DNA of 64,000 nucleotides from JBKHYJ01 sp046565505 (GTDB lineage Bacteria; Acidobacteriota; Blastocatellia; UBA7656): assembly GCA_046565505.1 (NCBI GenBank), contig JBKHYJ010000043.1, forward strand, positions 62,001 to 126,000, in the 5' to 3' direction. The position numbers were made by a program, and so were the translations under genes. Shown piece after piece: positions 1-7,729 of this stretch. Each line of letters opens with the position of its first letter. The stretch's first letter is position 1. The notes below the pieces were generated by a model. That model did no database searches, was not told the origin of the DNA, and saw nothing but the letters and a program-made list of their open reading frames with translations.

Positions 1-572
1 CCGCCCAGCGTCACGATTTCACCCGTGGGCAGCACCACTTCCGCCGCCAGGACATGGTTGACCGTCATCCCGTATTTGAGGCAGTGCGGGCCGCCGGAGT
101 TCTCGGCCACGTTCCCGCCGATCGTGCACGCCATCTGGCTGGAAGGGTCAGGCGCGTAGTGGAACCCATGCGGCGCGGTGGCCTGCGAAAGATGAACGTT
201 GATCACGCCCGTCTCGACCACAGCCAGCCGGTTGTCGTAATCAAGCTTGAGTATTCGGTTGAGCCGCGCTAGCTCGAAGATCACCGCGCCCCCCAGCGAG
301 AGCGCGCCGCCCGAAAGCCCCGTGCCGGCTCCCCGCGGCGCGAACGGTATGCGCTCGGCGGCGAGGATTTTCACCGTGGCGGCGATCTCTTCTGCGTTGC
401 GCGGGATGACGACCGCGGAAGGCAGGTGTTTGTGAATGGTCAGCGCGTCCGACTCGTACACCAGAAGCTCGTCACGCCCGGTCAAGACCGCGCGCTCGCC
501 GAGCGCGGCTTTTAGTCTGTCTTCGACCGGCCTGGGTAAACTGTATGGCCGTTCAACCTGAGACGAAGGCAT
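1..572 (-). CDS. FAD-linked oxidase, GlcD-like (5' part only)
   Basis: This gene reads leftward and runs off the window, so only its first 190 codons are seen. The ATG at 572 opens a protein with the N-terminal FAD-binding (PCMH-type) half of the glycolate oxidase subunit D / D-lactate dehydrogenase family. Visible are the PRGAGTGLSGGAL segment that holds the FAD pyrophosphate and, later, CTIGGNVAENSGGPHCLKYG, typical of GlcD. Enzymes of this family oxidise 2-hydroxy acids and pass electrons to a quinone or a partner iron-sulfur protein. The exact substrate cannot be told because the C-terminal substrate domain is missing here. The gene is divided from the next one downstream of its start by about 100 bases. 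Confidence 0.85.
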   Translation of the reverse strand, partial: MPSSQVERPYSLPRPVEDRLKAALGERAVLTGRDELLVYESDALTIHKHLPSAVVIPRNAEEIAATVKILAAERIPFAPRGAGTGLSGGALSLGGAVIFELARLNRILKLDYDNRLAVVETGVINVHLSQATAPHGFHYAPDPSSQMACTIGGNVAENSGGPHCLKYGMTVNHVLAAEVVLPTGEIVTLG

Positions 573-669
573 CTTTTGAAGGGTGGGGCGTGAGGGGTGA
601 GTCAGAAGGCGAGAGTTTTAAACCCCGAGTCAGGGGTCTCGGCCCTCCCTACTCGCCCCTCACATTTTA

Positions 670-2115
670 TTAATACTTCGGCACAGTGGGGTCCACGTCG
701 TCGGACCATCGCAGTATTCCGCCGACCAAGTTCTTGACCTTCCTGTACCCTGCCTGCTTCATAAACTCGACCGCCTGCCCGCTGCGAACCCCGCTGCGGC
801 AATGTACGATTATCTCGTCCGCGCTCGACAGCTCGTGCAGCCGCTCGGGCAAGGTCGCGCGCGGTATCAGCTTCGCCCCCGGTATGCGGCATATGGCGTA
901 CTCTTCCGGCTCGCGCACATCGACGAGCACGAACTCGTCGCCTCTGTCCATCTTGGACTTCAGTTCGGCCGGCGTGATCTCGAACTCCGACCCGACGCTT
1001 ACCTCCGGCTGTAGATTCACCCCGCAAAATTCCTGGTAGTCGATCAGCTCATGTATGGTCGGGTTCTCGCCGCAGATCGGGCACTCGGGATTCTTGCGCA
1101 GCTTCAGCTCGCGGAACTTCATCTTGAGGGCGTCGAACAGCATCAGACGCCCGATCAGCGAATCGCCCTTGCCGAGTATGAGCTTCACGGTCTCTATGGC
1201 CTGGATCACGCCGATAACGCCGGGCAGCACGCCGAGCACGCCGCCTTCCGCGCAGCTCGGCACGAGGCCGGGCGGCGGCGGCTCCGGGTAAAGGCAGCGG
1301 TAGCACGGGCCTTCCTTCGCGTAAAAGACCGTCGCCTGCCCCTCGAATCTAAAGATAGAGCCGTAGACGTTCGGCTTGCCGAGCAGCACGCATGCGTCGT
1401 TGACGAGGTAGCGCGTCGGGAAGTTGTCCGTCCCATCGACGATGATGTCGTATGGCTCGAACAGCCCCATCGCGTTGTCCGACGTTAAGGCCGTCTCGTG
1501 CGTGTCTACCTGAACGTAAGGGTTAATCTCCGCGATGCGCTCTTTGGCCGAATCGAGTTTCGGGCGGCCCACGTTCGCCGTCGAATGAATAATCTGCCGC
1601 TGCAAATTTGTGAAATCCACCACGTCGAAATCCACGATCCCGAGGCGGCCCACGCCGGCCGCCGCCAGGTAGAGCGCCAGCGGCGACCCGAGCCCGCCCG
1701 CCCCTATGCAAAGCACCTTCGCGGCCTTGAGCTTCTTCTGCCCCTCGAGCGCCACCTCCGGCATTATCAAGTGGCGGCTGTACCTCAGTATCTCGTCGCG
1801 ATCCAGCTCGACCTCGCGCGCCGCGTCTTCGACGACCGTTATGCCGCCCGCGATTGATGGCACTATGCTGATGCTGTCGCCGTCCTTGACGCGCGTCGCG
1901 CCCTTCTCGGCGTAACGGATGTCTTCGTCGTTGACGTATATGTTCACGAAGTGGCGGAGCAGCCCCTCCTCGTTATAAAGATGTTTCTTGAGGTCGGGGT
2001 GCTTTTCGACGAGCGACCCGAGCGCCTCATCGACCGTGCCCGCCTCGACCGGAACGGTGTCGTTACCCGCGGTGAAGGTGCGAAGCGCCGTCGGGATTAA
2101 AATGTTAATAGCCAT
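670..2115 (-). CDS. CysO-like sulfur carrier fused to MoeZ-type adenylyltransferase/rhodanese
   Basis: The 481-residue protein joins three domains. Residues 1-91 are a ubiquitin-like sulfur carrier ending in Gly90-Gly91 and containing FVNIYVNDEDIRY, which closely resembles mycobacterial CysO. Residues about 105-365 are an E1-like MoeB/ThiF domain with the ATP loop GAGGLGSP (138-145), a PEPPPPGLVPSCAEGGVLG segment and two CxxC zinc pairs (Cys271/274, Cys345/348). Residues about 377-481 are a rhodanese domain with Cys439 in CRSGVRS. In the MoeZ/CysO system the E1 adenylates the carrier C terminus and the rhodanese supplies sulfur, giving a thiocarboxylate for cysteine synthesis. Here the carrier's di-glycine is internal, so it must be cut free or work in another way. 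JAMM protease and CysM genes lie just upstream in the same direction. Confidence 0.9.
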   Translation of the reverse strand: MAINILIPTALRTFTAGNDTVPVEAGTVDEALGSLVEKHPDLKKHLYNEEGLLRHFVNIYVNDEDIRYAEKGATRVKDGDSISIVPSIAGGITVVEDAAREVELDRDEILRYSRHLIMPEVALEGQKKLKAAKVLCIGAGGLGSPLALYLAAAGVGRLGIVDFDVVDFTNLQRQIIHSTANVGRPKLDSAKERIAEINPYVQVDTHETALTSDNAMGLFEPYDIIVDGTDNFPTRYLVNDACVLLGKPNVYGSIFRFEGQATVFYAKEGPCYRCLYPEPPPPGLVPSCAEGGVLGVLPGVIGVIQAIETVKLILGKGDSLIGRLMLFDALKMKFRELKLRKNPECPICGENPTIHELIDYQEFCGVNLQPEVSVGSEFEITPAELKSKMDRGDEFVLVDVREPEEYAICRIPGAKLIPRATLPERLHELSSADEIIVHCRSGVRSGQAVEFMKQAGYRKVKNLVGGILRWSDDVDPTVPKY

Positions 2116-2192
2116 AAAGCCCTCCTTTAAGCCTTTCTATCTTTGCTTGCCGGACACTTGACTATAAAGGCAGGCGCGGGGAACGCGGCCTG

Positions 2193-2861
2193 CTAGGGTT
2201 CTTCCACTACTATCTCTTCCTGCTCGAACCTGCCGTAGTCGGGTTTGGTGAAGGAATTCAGCGCCGCCGCCTTCCCGTCATCCACCGCCACGATTATATA
2301 TGATTCGGTCGGCCAGCATGAATGATCCAGGTCATAACCGGATGGCGCGGCCGGGTGGTCCGGGTGCGAGTGATAGTAGCCGATGATGCCGAGCTTGCGC
2401 CCGCGCGCGTACTGGTCCGCGCGGCGGTACTGCTCCGGCGTTATCCAGTAACGATTCTTCTGGGACTCTCTCCGCTTGACCTCTTCGCTTTGAAGCCCGG
2501 CCGGCGTGGCCTCTTCGAGCGTGTCGCCCTTGTTGATCGAATCGCTCCACTCATTATCGGCCGGATACACCTCCTGAAGAACATTTATCCCGCCCCCCTG
2601 CGCCTCAACATCAGGCGGCGCGGCCTCGTGCGTGCCGAGCAAAAAACCGCAGCACTCGCGCGGGTAAGTCTGCTCGCCGTGTGAGCGAATCTGTTCGAGA
2701 TGCTCTTTCTTGACCTTGATTGCCAACAGATTGTTCAGGGCCGCCGCGCGAGGGCCGGGTAAAACATCTGCCTGCCCGCCCGGGACTGTTAACAGGCGAG
2801 CCGGCGGCGTCAGGATTTCAGCCCGCGCTCGGCCTTCATTCCGCGGCCCCGCTCCTTTCAT
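2193..2861 (-). CDS. JAB/JAMM metalloprotease, Mec-like
   Basis: This is a zinc-dependent JAMM (MPN+) peptidase. The motif HSHPDHPAAPSGYD gives His164, His166, Ser174 and Asp177, with the upstream Glu69 in RECCGFLLG. Such enzymes cut after the di-glycine of ubiquitin-like proteins; mycobacterial Mec releases cysteine from CysO-cysteine. The gene sits between the CysO-MoeZ fusion and cysM, so the same role is likely, with release of the fused carrier as a further possibility. The N terminus is uncertain: the longest frame starts with ATG at 2861 and overlaps cysM by 26 bases, but its first 44 residues look unlike the family. A TTG about 45 codons in would give a conventional length. Function is well supported, the start is not. 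Confidence 0.85.
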   Translation of the reverse strand: MKGAGPRNEGRARAEILTPPARLLTVPGGQADVLPGPRAAALNNLLAIKVKKEHLEQIRSHGEQTYPRECCGFLLGTHEAAPPDVEAQGGGINVLQEVYPADNEWSDSINKGDTLEEATPAGLQSEEVKRRESQKNRYWITPEQYRRADQYARGRKLGIIGYYHSHPDHPAAPSGYDLDHSCWPTESYIIVAVDDGKAAALNSFTKPDYGRFEQEEIVVEEP

Positions 2862-3807
2862 CCCAGAAGCGTTCGCTGAGATATTTGTCGCCCCCGTCCG
2901 GGAACACGGTCACTATCACGCCTTCATCCAGCGACGCCGCCACCTTCAGCGCGCACGCCAGCGCGGCCCCGGACGAGATGCCGACTAGCAGGCCTTCCTG
3001 CCTCCCCAGCCTGCGCGTGTACTCGTGCGCGGCCTCCGTGCTGATCTCGTAACTCTCGTCGGCGACCGCCGGGTCGTAGATGCCTGGCACGATGGCCGTT
3101 CCCATGTGCTTCAGCCCCTCAAGGCCATGAAAAGGCGAGTCGGGCTGGAACGATATGACTTTGATCGCGGGGTTAAGTTCCTTGAGCCTCCGGCTCACGC
3201 CGACGAAAGTGCCGCTTGTCCCCAGCCCCGCTATGAAATGCGTGACACGTCCCCCCGTCTGCTGCCATATCTCGCGCGCCGTCGTGTCGTAATGCGCGCG
3301 CCAGTTGGCGGGGTTATTGTACTGGTCCGGGTAGAAGTATAGGCCGGGGTTCTCTTCGTACAGCCGGCGGGCCTCGCGGATCGCGCCGTCAGAGCCTTCG
3401 AGGGGGCTGGTCAAAACCAACTCCGCGCCATAGCTCCGCAGGATGCGCTTGCGCTCCTCGCTCGCGTTCTGAGGCAAAGCAAGTTTCACCTTGTAGCCGC
3501 GAGCCGCGCCGATCCACGCGTAAGCTATCCCCGTGTTGCCGGACGTGGCGTCCAGTATTACCTTGCCGGCCGTCAGCCGGCCCCGCCTCTCGCCATCCAG
3601 GATCATGCCGAGCGCGGGCCTGTCTTTGACCGAGCCGCCCGGGTTGAACCATTCCGCCTTAACAAATATTTCGACGCCGCCCTGCCGGGCCGCGATGTTG
3701 CGCAGGCGCAGGAGCGGCGTGTTGCCGACGAGCTCCCACGCCTCAAGCGCGCGGCTCATCCGCCCCCCGGCAGATTCGCTCACGTTCAAGCTCTCTTTAA
3801 CGTCCAT
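2836..3807 (-). CDS. cysM: PLP-dependent cysteine synthase, CysM type
   Basis: This 323-residue fold-type II PLP enzyme has the Schiff-base lysine Lys61 in GGSVKDRPALGMI, the substrate loop TSGNTG (88-93) and the phosphate-binding GLGTSGT (194-200). O-phosphoserine or O-acetylserine reacts with a sulfur donor to give cysteine. The sequence around ITHFIAGLGTSGT and the operon partners, a CysO-like carrier and a Mec-like JAMM protease, favour the CysO-dependent CysM branch over sulfide-using CysK. The ATG at 3807 gives about 16 extra residues before a second ATG (MSRALEAWELVG) that fits the family N terminus better. The gene is first in a leftward operon; its stop overlaps the longest frame of the protease. 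Confidence 0.9.
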   Translation of the reverse strand: MDVKESLNVSESAGGRMSRALEAWELVGNTPLLRLRNIAARQGGVEIFVKAEWFNPGGSVKDRPALGMILDGERRGRLTAGKVILDATSGNTGIAYAWIGAARGYKVKLALPQNASEERKRILRSYGAELVLTSPLEGSDGAIREARRLYEENPGLYFYPDQYNNPANWRAHYDTTAREIWQQTGGRVTHFIAGLGTSGTFVGVSRRLKELNPAIKVISFQPDSPFHGLEGLKHMGTAIVPGIYDPAVADESYEISTEAAHEYTRRLGRQEGLLVGISSGAALACALKVAASLDEGVIVTVFPDGGDKYLSERFWDERSGAAE

Positions 3808-4212
3808 ACCAAGAATTCGAGGATAGCACTCACATGAGTGAAACTCAAATTTGAGCGATTAGACTTGGCGACCGCACCGGCCGACCCGCCGCCGTCGCGC
3901 CCATAATCCCGCGCGGCGCGGATAGAAGGCGCCGCCACGCATGACTGTCACAGCCAAAGGCTTTCTTGTCACGGCAGAAGATTTTGCGCGGTGAGTTCTT
4001 TCAAGACAGTGATGTATTAAAGTGTACACCATGCCCGGAAGAGAGGCCGCGACAACTGCCGCCACCGAACGGCAATCCAGTCCCGTAAATTCTAGGACAT
4101 GTACTCCAAATGAGGCGCATTTAACACATCCTGATGCCGTGGTTTAGCAAACCACAGTCGGCATAGATATTGCAGAACTAAAGGGGAAAATCCAACCAAA
4201 GGAGACTGCAAT
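3808..4212. other. Divergent promoter region between cysM and the CBS gene
   Basis: These 405 bases separate the leftward cysteine operon from the rightward CBS genes and must hold both promoters. I see no convincing gene. The rightward side contains an inverted repeat (described separately) and a good Shine-Dalgarno sequence, AAAGGAG, 8 bases before the ATG at 4213. Confidence 0.6.
4134..4164. repeat. Inverted repeat upstream of the first CBS gene
   Basis: ATGCCG and GTGGTTT are followed, after AGC, by AAACCAC and then CGGCAT, so two nested arms pair around a three-base loop. It lies about 50 bases before the CBS gene start. It could be an operator or a 5'-leader hairpin; no T-run follows, so an intrinsic terminator is less likely. 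Confidence 0.6.
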
Positions 4213-4992
4213 ATGGCGTTCAGAGACAGAGGCAACTGGTCAGACCGGGACTCGGATTTGGACGAGGGCCGCTTTGAAGTAGAGCAAGGCCGTTCGTCCG
4301 GCCGCCGTCTCGACCGAGGCTACGGGGAGGACTACCGCGGTTATTCCAGGGGCTACAACATGGACCGCGAGCCTAACTACGCGACGGAGCACGACAGGGG
4401 CATGAGCGGCCGCAACCGGCAGACTTATGAGAACTATGGGCGGGCGCCGCTCGGGACCCAGAGCTGGGGCGTTTCCCAGTCCAACAGGTACGAGACCAAA
4501 GGCTCCTACAACCAGGGGCCGTCGCGTTCGCACCTGCGCTGCCGCGACATCATGACGCGCAACATAGTCACCTGCCACCGCGACACCGCCATCACAGAGG
4601 TCGCCCGCCTGATGCGCGATGAGGACGTGGGGGCAATACCTGTCGTCAGCAACGACGGGAAGCTGGCGGGCATAGTCACGGACCGCGACCTGGTGGTGAA
4701 GGGGCTCAATAACGACAAGAGCGACGCGGAGGTTACCGCCGAAGACTGCATGTCAACCGACCTTTACACCGTCAATCAGAACGACAGGCTCGTTGACATG
4801 ATCCGCGAGATGGGTGATCACCAGGTGCGGCGCATACCTGTCGTGGACGGCCGCGACAGGCTCGTCGGCATCATCTCCATGGCGGACATCGCGACACAGA
4901 CCAACAAGGACATGGAGTTGAAGGAAGCTCTTGAAGAGATCAGTCAACCCTCTTCATGGTTTGGTCGCTTGGCGAACATGTTCAACTGGTAG
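4213..4992 (+). CDS. CBS-domain pair protein with disordered Arg/Gly/Tyr-rich N terminus
   Basis: The 259-residue protein has two parts. Residues 1-105 are rich in Arg, Asp, Gly, Tyr and Ser, of low complexity and probably disordered. Residues about 108-230 are a tandem CBS (Bateman) module, with RDIMTRNIVTCHRDTAI and the repeat-ending GKLAGIVTDRDLV and DRLVGIISMADIA. CBS pairs bind adenosine nucleotides and act as energy or stress sensors. The protein ends soon after an ISQP motif shared with the next gene, which has the same layout. The start is supported by AAAGGAG upstream. A regulatory or dormancy role is only inferred. Confidence 0.85.
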   Translation: MAFRDRGNWSDRDSDLDEGRFEVEQGRSSGRRLDRGYGEDYRGYSRGYNMDREPNYATEHDRGMSGRNRQTYENYGRAPLGTQSWGVSQSNRYETKGSYNQGPSRSHLRCRDIMTRNIVTCHRDTAITEVARLMRDEDVGAIPVVSNDGKLAGIVTDRDLVVKGLNNDKSDAEVTAEDCMSTDLYTVNQNDRLVDMIREMGDHQVRRIPVVDGRDRLVGIISMADIATQTNKDMELKEALEEISQPSSWFGRLANMFNW

Positions 4993-5066
4993 GCGCGAAC
5001 CTTGCGAAGCAGGCGCGCCTGGCCGCAACAAGGGATTCGGTTGTCTATTAAAGAAGGGGGTAAGAA

Positions 5067-6278
5067 ATGAGCAGGAGTAAACAGGGCATCCAGAGTGATG
5101 AGACCGCCAACACTAACCAGCAGGCAAACGAGCCGGCGCAGAATCGGGCCAACCTCGACGAGCGCCTGGGCGCGAGAGGCCAGACCGACTACACCGGCGG
5201 GCGAGAGAGTTATCACGACTTCCCCAGGAGGTCCACATCCGCCAGGGGCAGGGACACGACTTCGTCCGAGTCCCGCGAGCCTCACAGATCGACGCGGTAT
5301 GGTTCGAGCAACCGGGCCGGGACGGAATACGATTACAAGAATACCGCCGGACGCTACCGCAGCAGGGAGTCCAGCCCTTATGGGACGCGCGGCGAATTGA
5401 GAGAAGGGGCCGGCGACGTTTACCCGCGCGACCTCGGGGGCCGCACGGGATCGACCGAGCGCGGCCGCTATGGCTCGTCGGGCCGGTTCGGCGGGTCGGA
5501 GGATTACGGGCGCGCCGCGGGGCGGTACGAGGACGAGGGCCGCTACGCGCGGCACACCTATGACGACCTGCGCTCGGGCCGCGCCGACCATGAAGACTTC
5601 GGCAGAAGGTCGGAGCGCTACCGGGGGGGCGAGCGCGACTACAACCAGGGCGGCATGGGCTATGGGTCCGAGCGGGCTTCTTATGGCGACACGTACAACC
5701 GCGAGGCGCTCAGCGGCCGCTACGACTATGGCGAGCGCGGCTACGGCTCGTCGGCCGACTACAGGGACTACGACAGGCGCGACGAAGATTATGACGCGCG
5801 GCGCGACTGGCGCGGGCAGGGCCGCGAGCGGAACATGCTGCGGTGCTCTGACATCATGACCAAGGACGTCACGGCCTGCGCACCGACGACTCCTTTGAGG
5901 GAAGTGGCCGACAAGATGGATGACGACAACGTGGGCGTGATCCCCGTGGTAGAAAACGGCCGCCTCGTCGGCATAGTCACCGACCGCGACATCGTCTGCC
6001 GTGTGCTGGCGGAGGGGCGTGACACGCGCTCGACGCCCGCGTCTGAGGCCATGAGCGAAGACCTCGTCACCTGTACGCCGGATGATTCCATACACGAGGC
6101 GATCCGCAAGATGAGCGAGCATCAAATCCGCCGCATCCCGATCTGCGATATGAACGGGAGGCTGCGCGGCATCATCTCGATGGCGGACCTCGCGCTCGAA
6201 GCGGAGAACGACCGCGAGCTGGCGCAGGCCATGGAGCAGATCTCACAGCCGACTCCCAACCAGTCGAGGAGAGTCTAG
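5067..6278 (+). CDS. CBS-domain pair protein with long Arg/Gly/Tyr/Asp-rich N terminus (paralogue)
   Basis: This 403-residue paralogue of the preceding gene has a much longer low-complexity region, about residues 1-250. It is dominated by Arg, Gly, Tyr, Asp and Ser with frequent YGS, RYG and RDY units. A CBS pair follows at about 257-378 (CSDIMTKDVTACAPTTPL, then GRLVGIVTDRDIV and GRLRGIISMADLA). The tail carries ISQP as in its neighbour. The start follows GAAGGGGG by a short spacer. Arg/Tyr-rich disordered regions can phase-separate or bind nucleic acid, but that is inference here. The two genes are 74 bases apart and probably co-transcribed. Confidence 0.85.
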   Translation: MSRSKQGIQSDETANTNQQANEPAQNRANLDERLGARGQTDYTGGRESYHDFPRRSTSARGRDTTSSESREPHRSTRYGSSNRAGTEYDYKNTAGRYRSRESSPYGTRGELREGAGDVYPRDLGGRTGSTERGRYGSSGRFGGSEDYGRAAGRYEDEGRYARHTYDDLRSGRADHEDFGRRSERYRGGERDYNQGGMGYGSERASYGDTYNREALSGRYDYGERGYGSSADYRDYDRRDEDYDARRDWRGQGRERNMLRCSDIMTKDVTACAPTTPLREVADKMDDDNVGVIPVVENGRLVGIVTDRDIVCRVLAEGRDTRSTPASEAMSEDLVTCTPDDSIHEAIRKMSEHQIRRIPICDMNGRLRGIISMADLALEAENDRELAQAMEQISQPTPNQSRRV

Positions 6279-6333
6279 CCCGAAGTCGTCACGCGGGACC
6301 GTTCCCCTGACGAGATTGTTCCCTTGAATGCAC

Positions 6334-6365
6334 GCGCCGCGGGACCTGATAAAGTCCCGCGGCGC
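6334..6365 (+). terminator. Perfect 12-bp GC-rich hairpin after the CBS genes
   Basis: Two perfectly complementary 12-base arms (6334-6345 and 6354-6365) enclose CTGATAAA. It sits 55 bases after the second CBS stop and 31 bases before the DksA-like start. The tail is not T-rich, so it may be a weak terminator or a 5'-leader structure. Confidence 0.6.
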
Positions 6366-6396
6366 ATAATCTTTGACGCGAGAGAGGGTGATACTG

Positions 6397-6756
6397 ATGG
6401 CACTTGATTTGGAAAAGTATAGGAAGAAACTTCTCGAAGAACAGGCGAAGCTTAACGAAGACCTCGGCCCTGTGAGCGAGCTGAGCGAGCCGACCCCCGA
6501 CGACCGGCAGATCACCGCGGCCGACGCGCCGATCATCGCCGAGGTGCAGGACGTTCAGAACAGAGTTCTCGACATCAAGAGCGGCCGCATGGGCAAGATC
6601 AACGCCGCGCTTCAGAGCATAGACGATGGGACTTACGGCACCTGCATAGAGTGCGGCAAGCAGATAGACCCCCGGAGGCTCGACGCGGAGCCCGTGGCTA
6701 TGACCTGCGTGGAGTGCGCGGGGAAGGGCTCAGAGATCAACACTCCCACCATGTGA
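6397..6756 (+). CDS. DksA/TraR-family zinc-finger protein
   Basis: A 119-residue protein with an N-terminal helical region (LEKYRKKLLEEQAKLNED) and a C-terminal four-cysteine zinc finger, GTYGTCIECGKQIDPRRL then MTCVEC. This is the DksA/TraR layout; such proteins enter the RNA polymerase secondary channel or act as general regulators. The ATG at 6397 is chosen because GAGAGGG precedes it closely; a TTG eight codons upstream is less likely. It lacks the clear coiled-coil tip residues of true DksA that I could verify, so a generic TraR/YbiI-type protein is possible. Confidence 0.85.
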   Translation: MALDLEKYRKKLLEEQAKLNEDLGPVSELSEPTPDDRQITAADAPIIAEVQDVQNRVLDIKSGRMGKINAALQSIDDGTYGTCIECGKQIDPRRLDAEPVAMTCVECAGKGSEINTPTM

Positions 6757-6911
6757 GACGCCAGGGCCGCGGCCGGGTGACGCCATTCATCTTTAGTTTC
6801 ACACGTCCCTCATATGGTTTATAATCCGCGTGTCGTGCGGAGGTGGAGGCGGCGGCTTTCAGTCGTGCCGGGCCCCCGCCCGTGTAAATCGGTTCTATCT
6901 CAAGATCTACT

Positions 6912-7463
6912 ATGAGCGTCAAAACGGAAGCGACTATTGAAGACTTATACCACGTTTATGAGGACGGCAAGGCCGAGATCGTAAACGGAGGGCTGGTGTT
7001 GATGAGTCCGACAGGAGATTTGCCCGGCAGCGCGGCGGGCGAAATATACGTGAGACTTCACGAGTATGCGCGTCAAACAAAGATGGGCCGCGCGTACGGC
7101 GATAACGTAGGTTTCATCGTCGACCTGCCCAATCGCAAATCATTCAGCCCCGATGCCGCTTTTTACATAGGGCCGAGGTCGGGCGGTAAGTTCTTGACCG
7201 GCGCGCCGGTTTTCGCCGTCGAGGTGAGGAGCGAAAGCGACTATGGGCCGAAGGCCGAGAGGGCGATGGCAAGGAAGCGGGCCGATTACTTCGCGGCGGG
7301 CACGCTCGTCGTGTGGGACGTGGACGTGCTAAAGGAAGAGGTCGTGAGGGTCTACCGCGCGGGCGAACCCGAGGGCCCGAGGGTTTATCGCCGAGGCGAA
7401 GTCGCGGACGCGGACCCCGCTCTGCCGGGCTGGTCTATGCCAGTTGGTGATTTGTTCCTTTGA
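6912..7463 (+). CDS. Uma2-family (DUF820) PD-(D/E)XK nuclease-like protein
   Basis: This 183-residue protein has the Uma2 pattern: an early acidic EIVNGGLVLMSPTG, then SFSPDAAFYIG, the core FAVEVRSESD and a downstream Lys with ADYFAAGTLVVWDVD. The family has a restriction-endonuclease fold and is common in many copies in some phyla; its role is not established. A second member lies at 36767-37339. No clear ribosome-binding site precedes the ATG. It stands alone between a DksA-like gene and the thiC leader. Confidence 0.8.
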   Translation: MSVKTEATIEDLYHVYEDGKAEIVNGGLVLMSPTGDLPGSAAGEIYVRLHEYARQTKMGRAYGDNVGFIVDLPNRKSFSPDAAFYIGPRSGGKFLTGAPVFAVEVRSESDYGPKAERAMARKRADYFAAGTLVVWDVDVLKEEVVRVYRAGEPEGPRVYRRGEVADADPALPGWSMPVGDLFL

Positions 7464-7544
7464 TTGTTAAACTTCTGATGGCGCGGGGCGAGTAGTTCTT
7501 TAACGTCACCCGGCGCCGAGCGGACATCATTTTCTATAACAATT

Positions 7545-7655
7545 CGGGGGAGCTTCATCGGGCGGGCCGCGCGGGCGGGCCGGGTGAGGCTGAGAGTCCC
7601 TTTAGGGAGACCCCTTGAACCTGATACGGATAATGCCGTCGAAGGGAGAAATGGA
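7545..7655 (+). promoter_or_regulatory. TPP (THI-box) riboswitch
   Basis: The leader of thiC contains the conserved TPP-binding core: GGCTGAGAG, a small hairpin, then ACCCCTTGAACCTGATACGG followed by ATAATGCCGTCGAAGGGA. These match the thiamine pyrophosphate riboswitch consensus (CTGAGA, ACCTGA, GGATAATGCC, AAGGGA). The limits are approximate. About 75 bases separate it from the thiC start, space for an expression platform. It should lower thiC expression when TPP is abundant. Confidence 0.93.
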
Positions 7656-7729
7656 ACTTCAGAGCCGTTCCCGGGAATTTGCGGGGCGGTTTTCGTTTCT
7701 TGTTCTTCCCTCGGCAACGAGGAGAAGCA

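Noticed and set aside
4944..6125. Long minus-strand reading frame opposite the second CBS gene
   Set aside because: It is a by-product of the GC-rich repetitive codons of the CBS gene; the plus strand shows domains and a ribosome-binding site.
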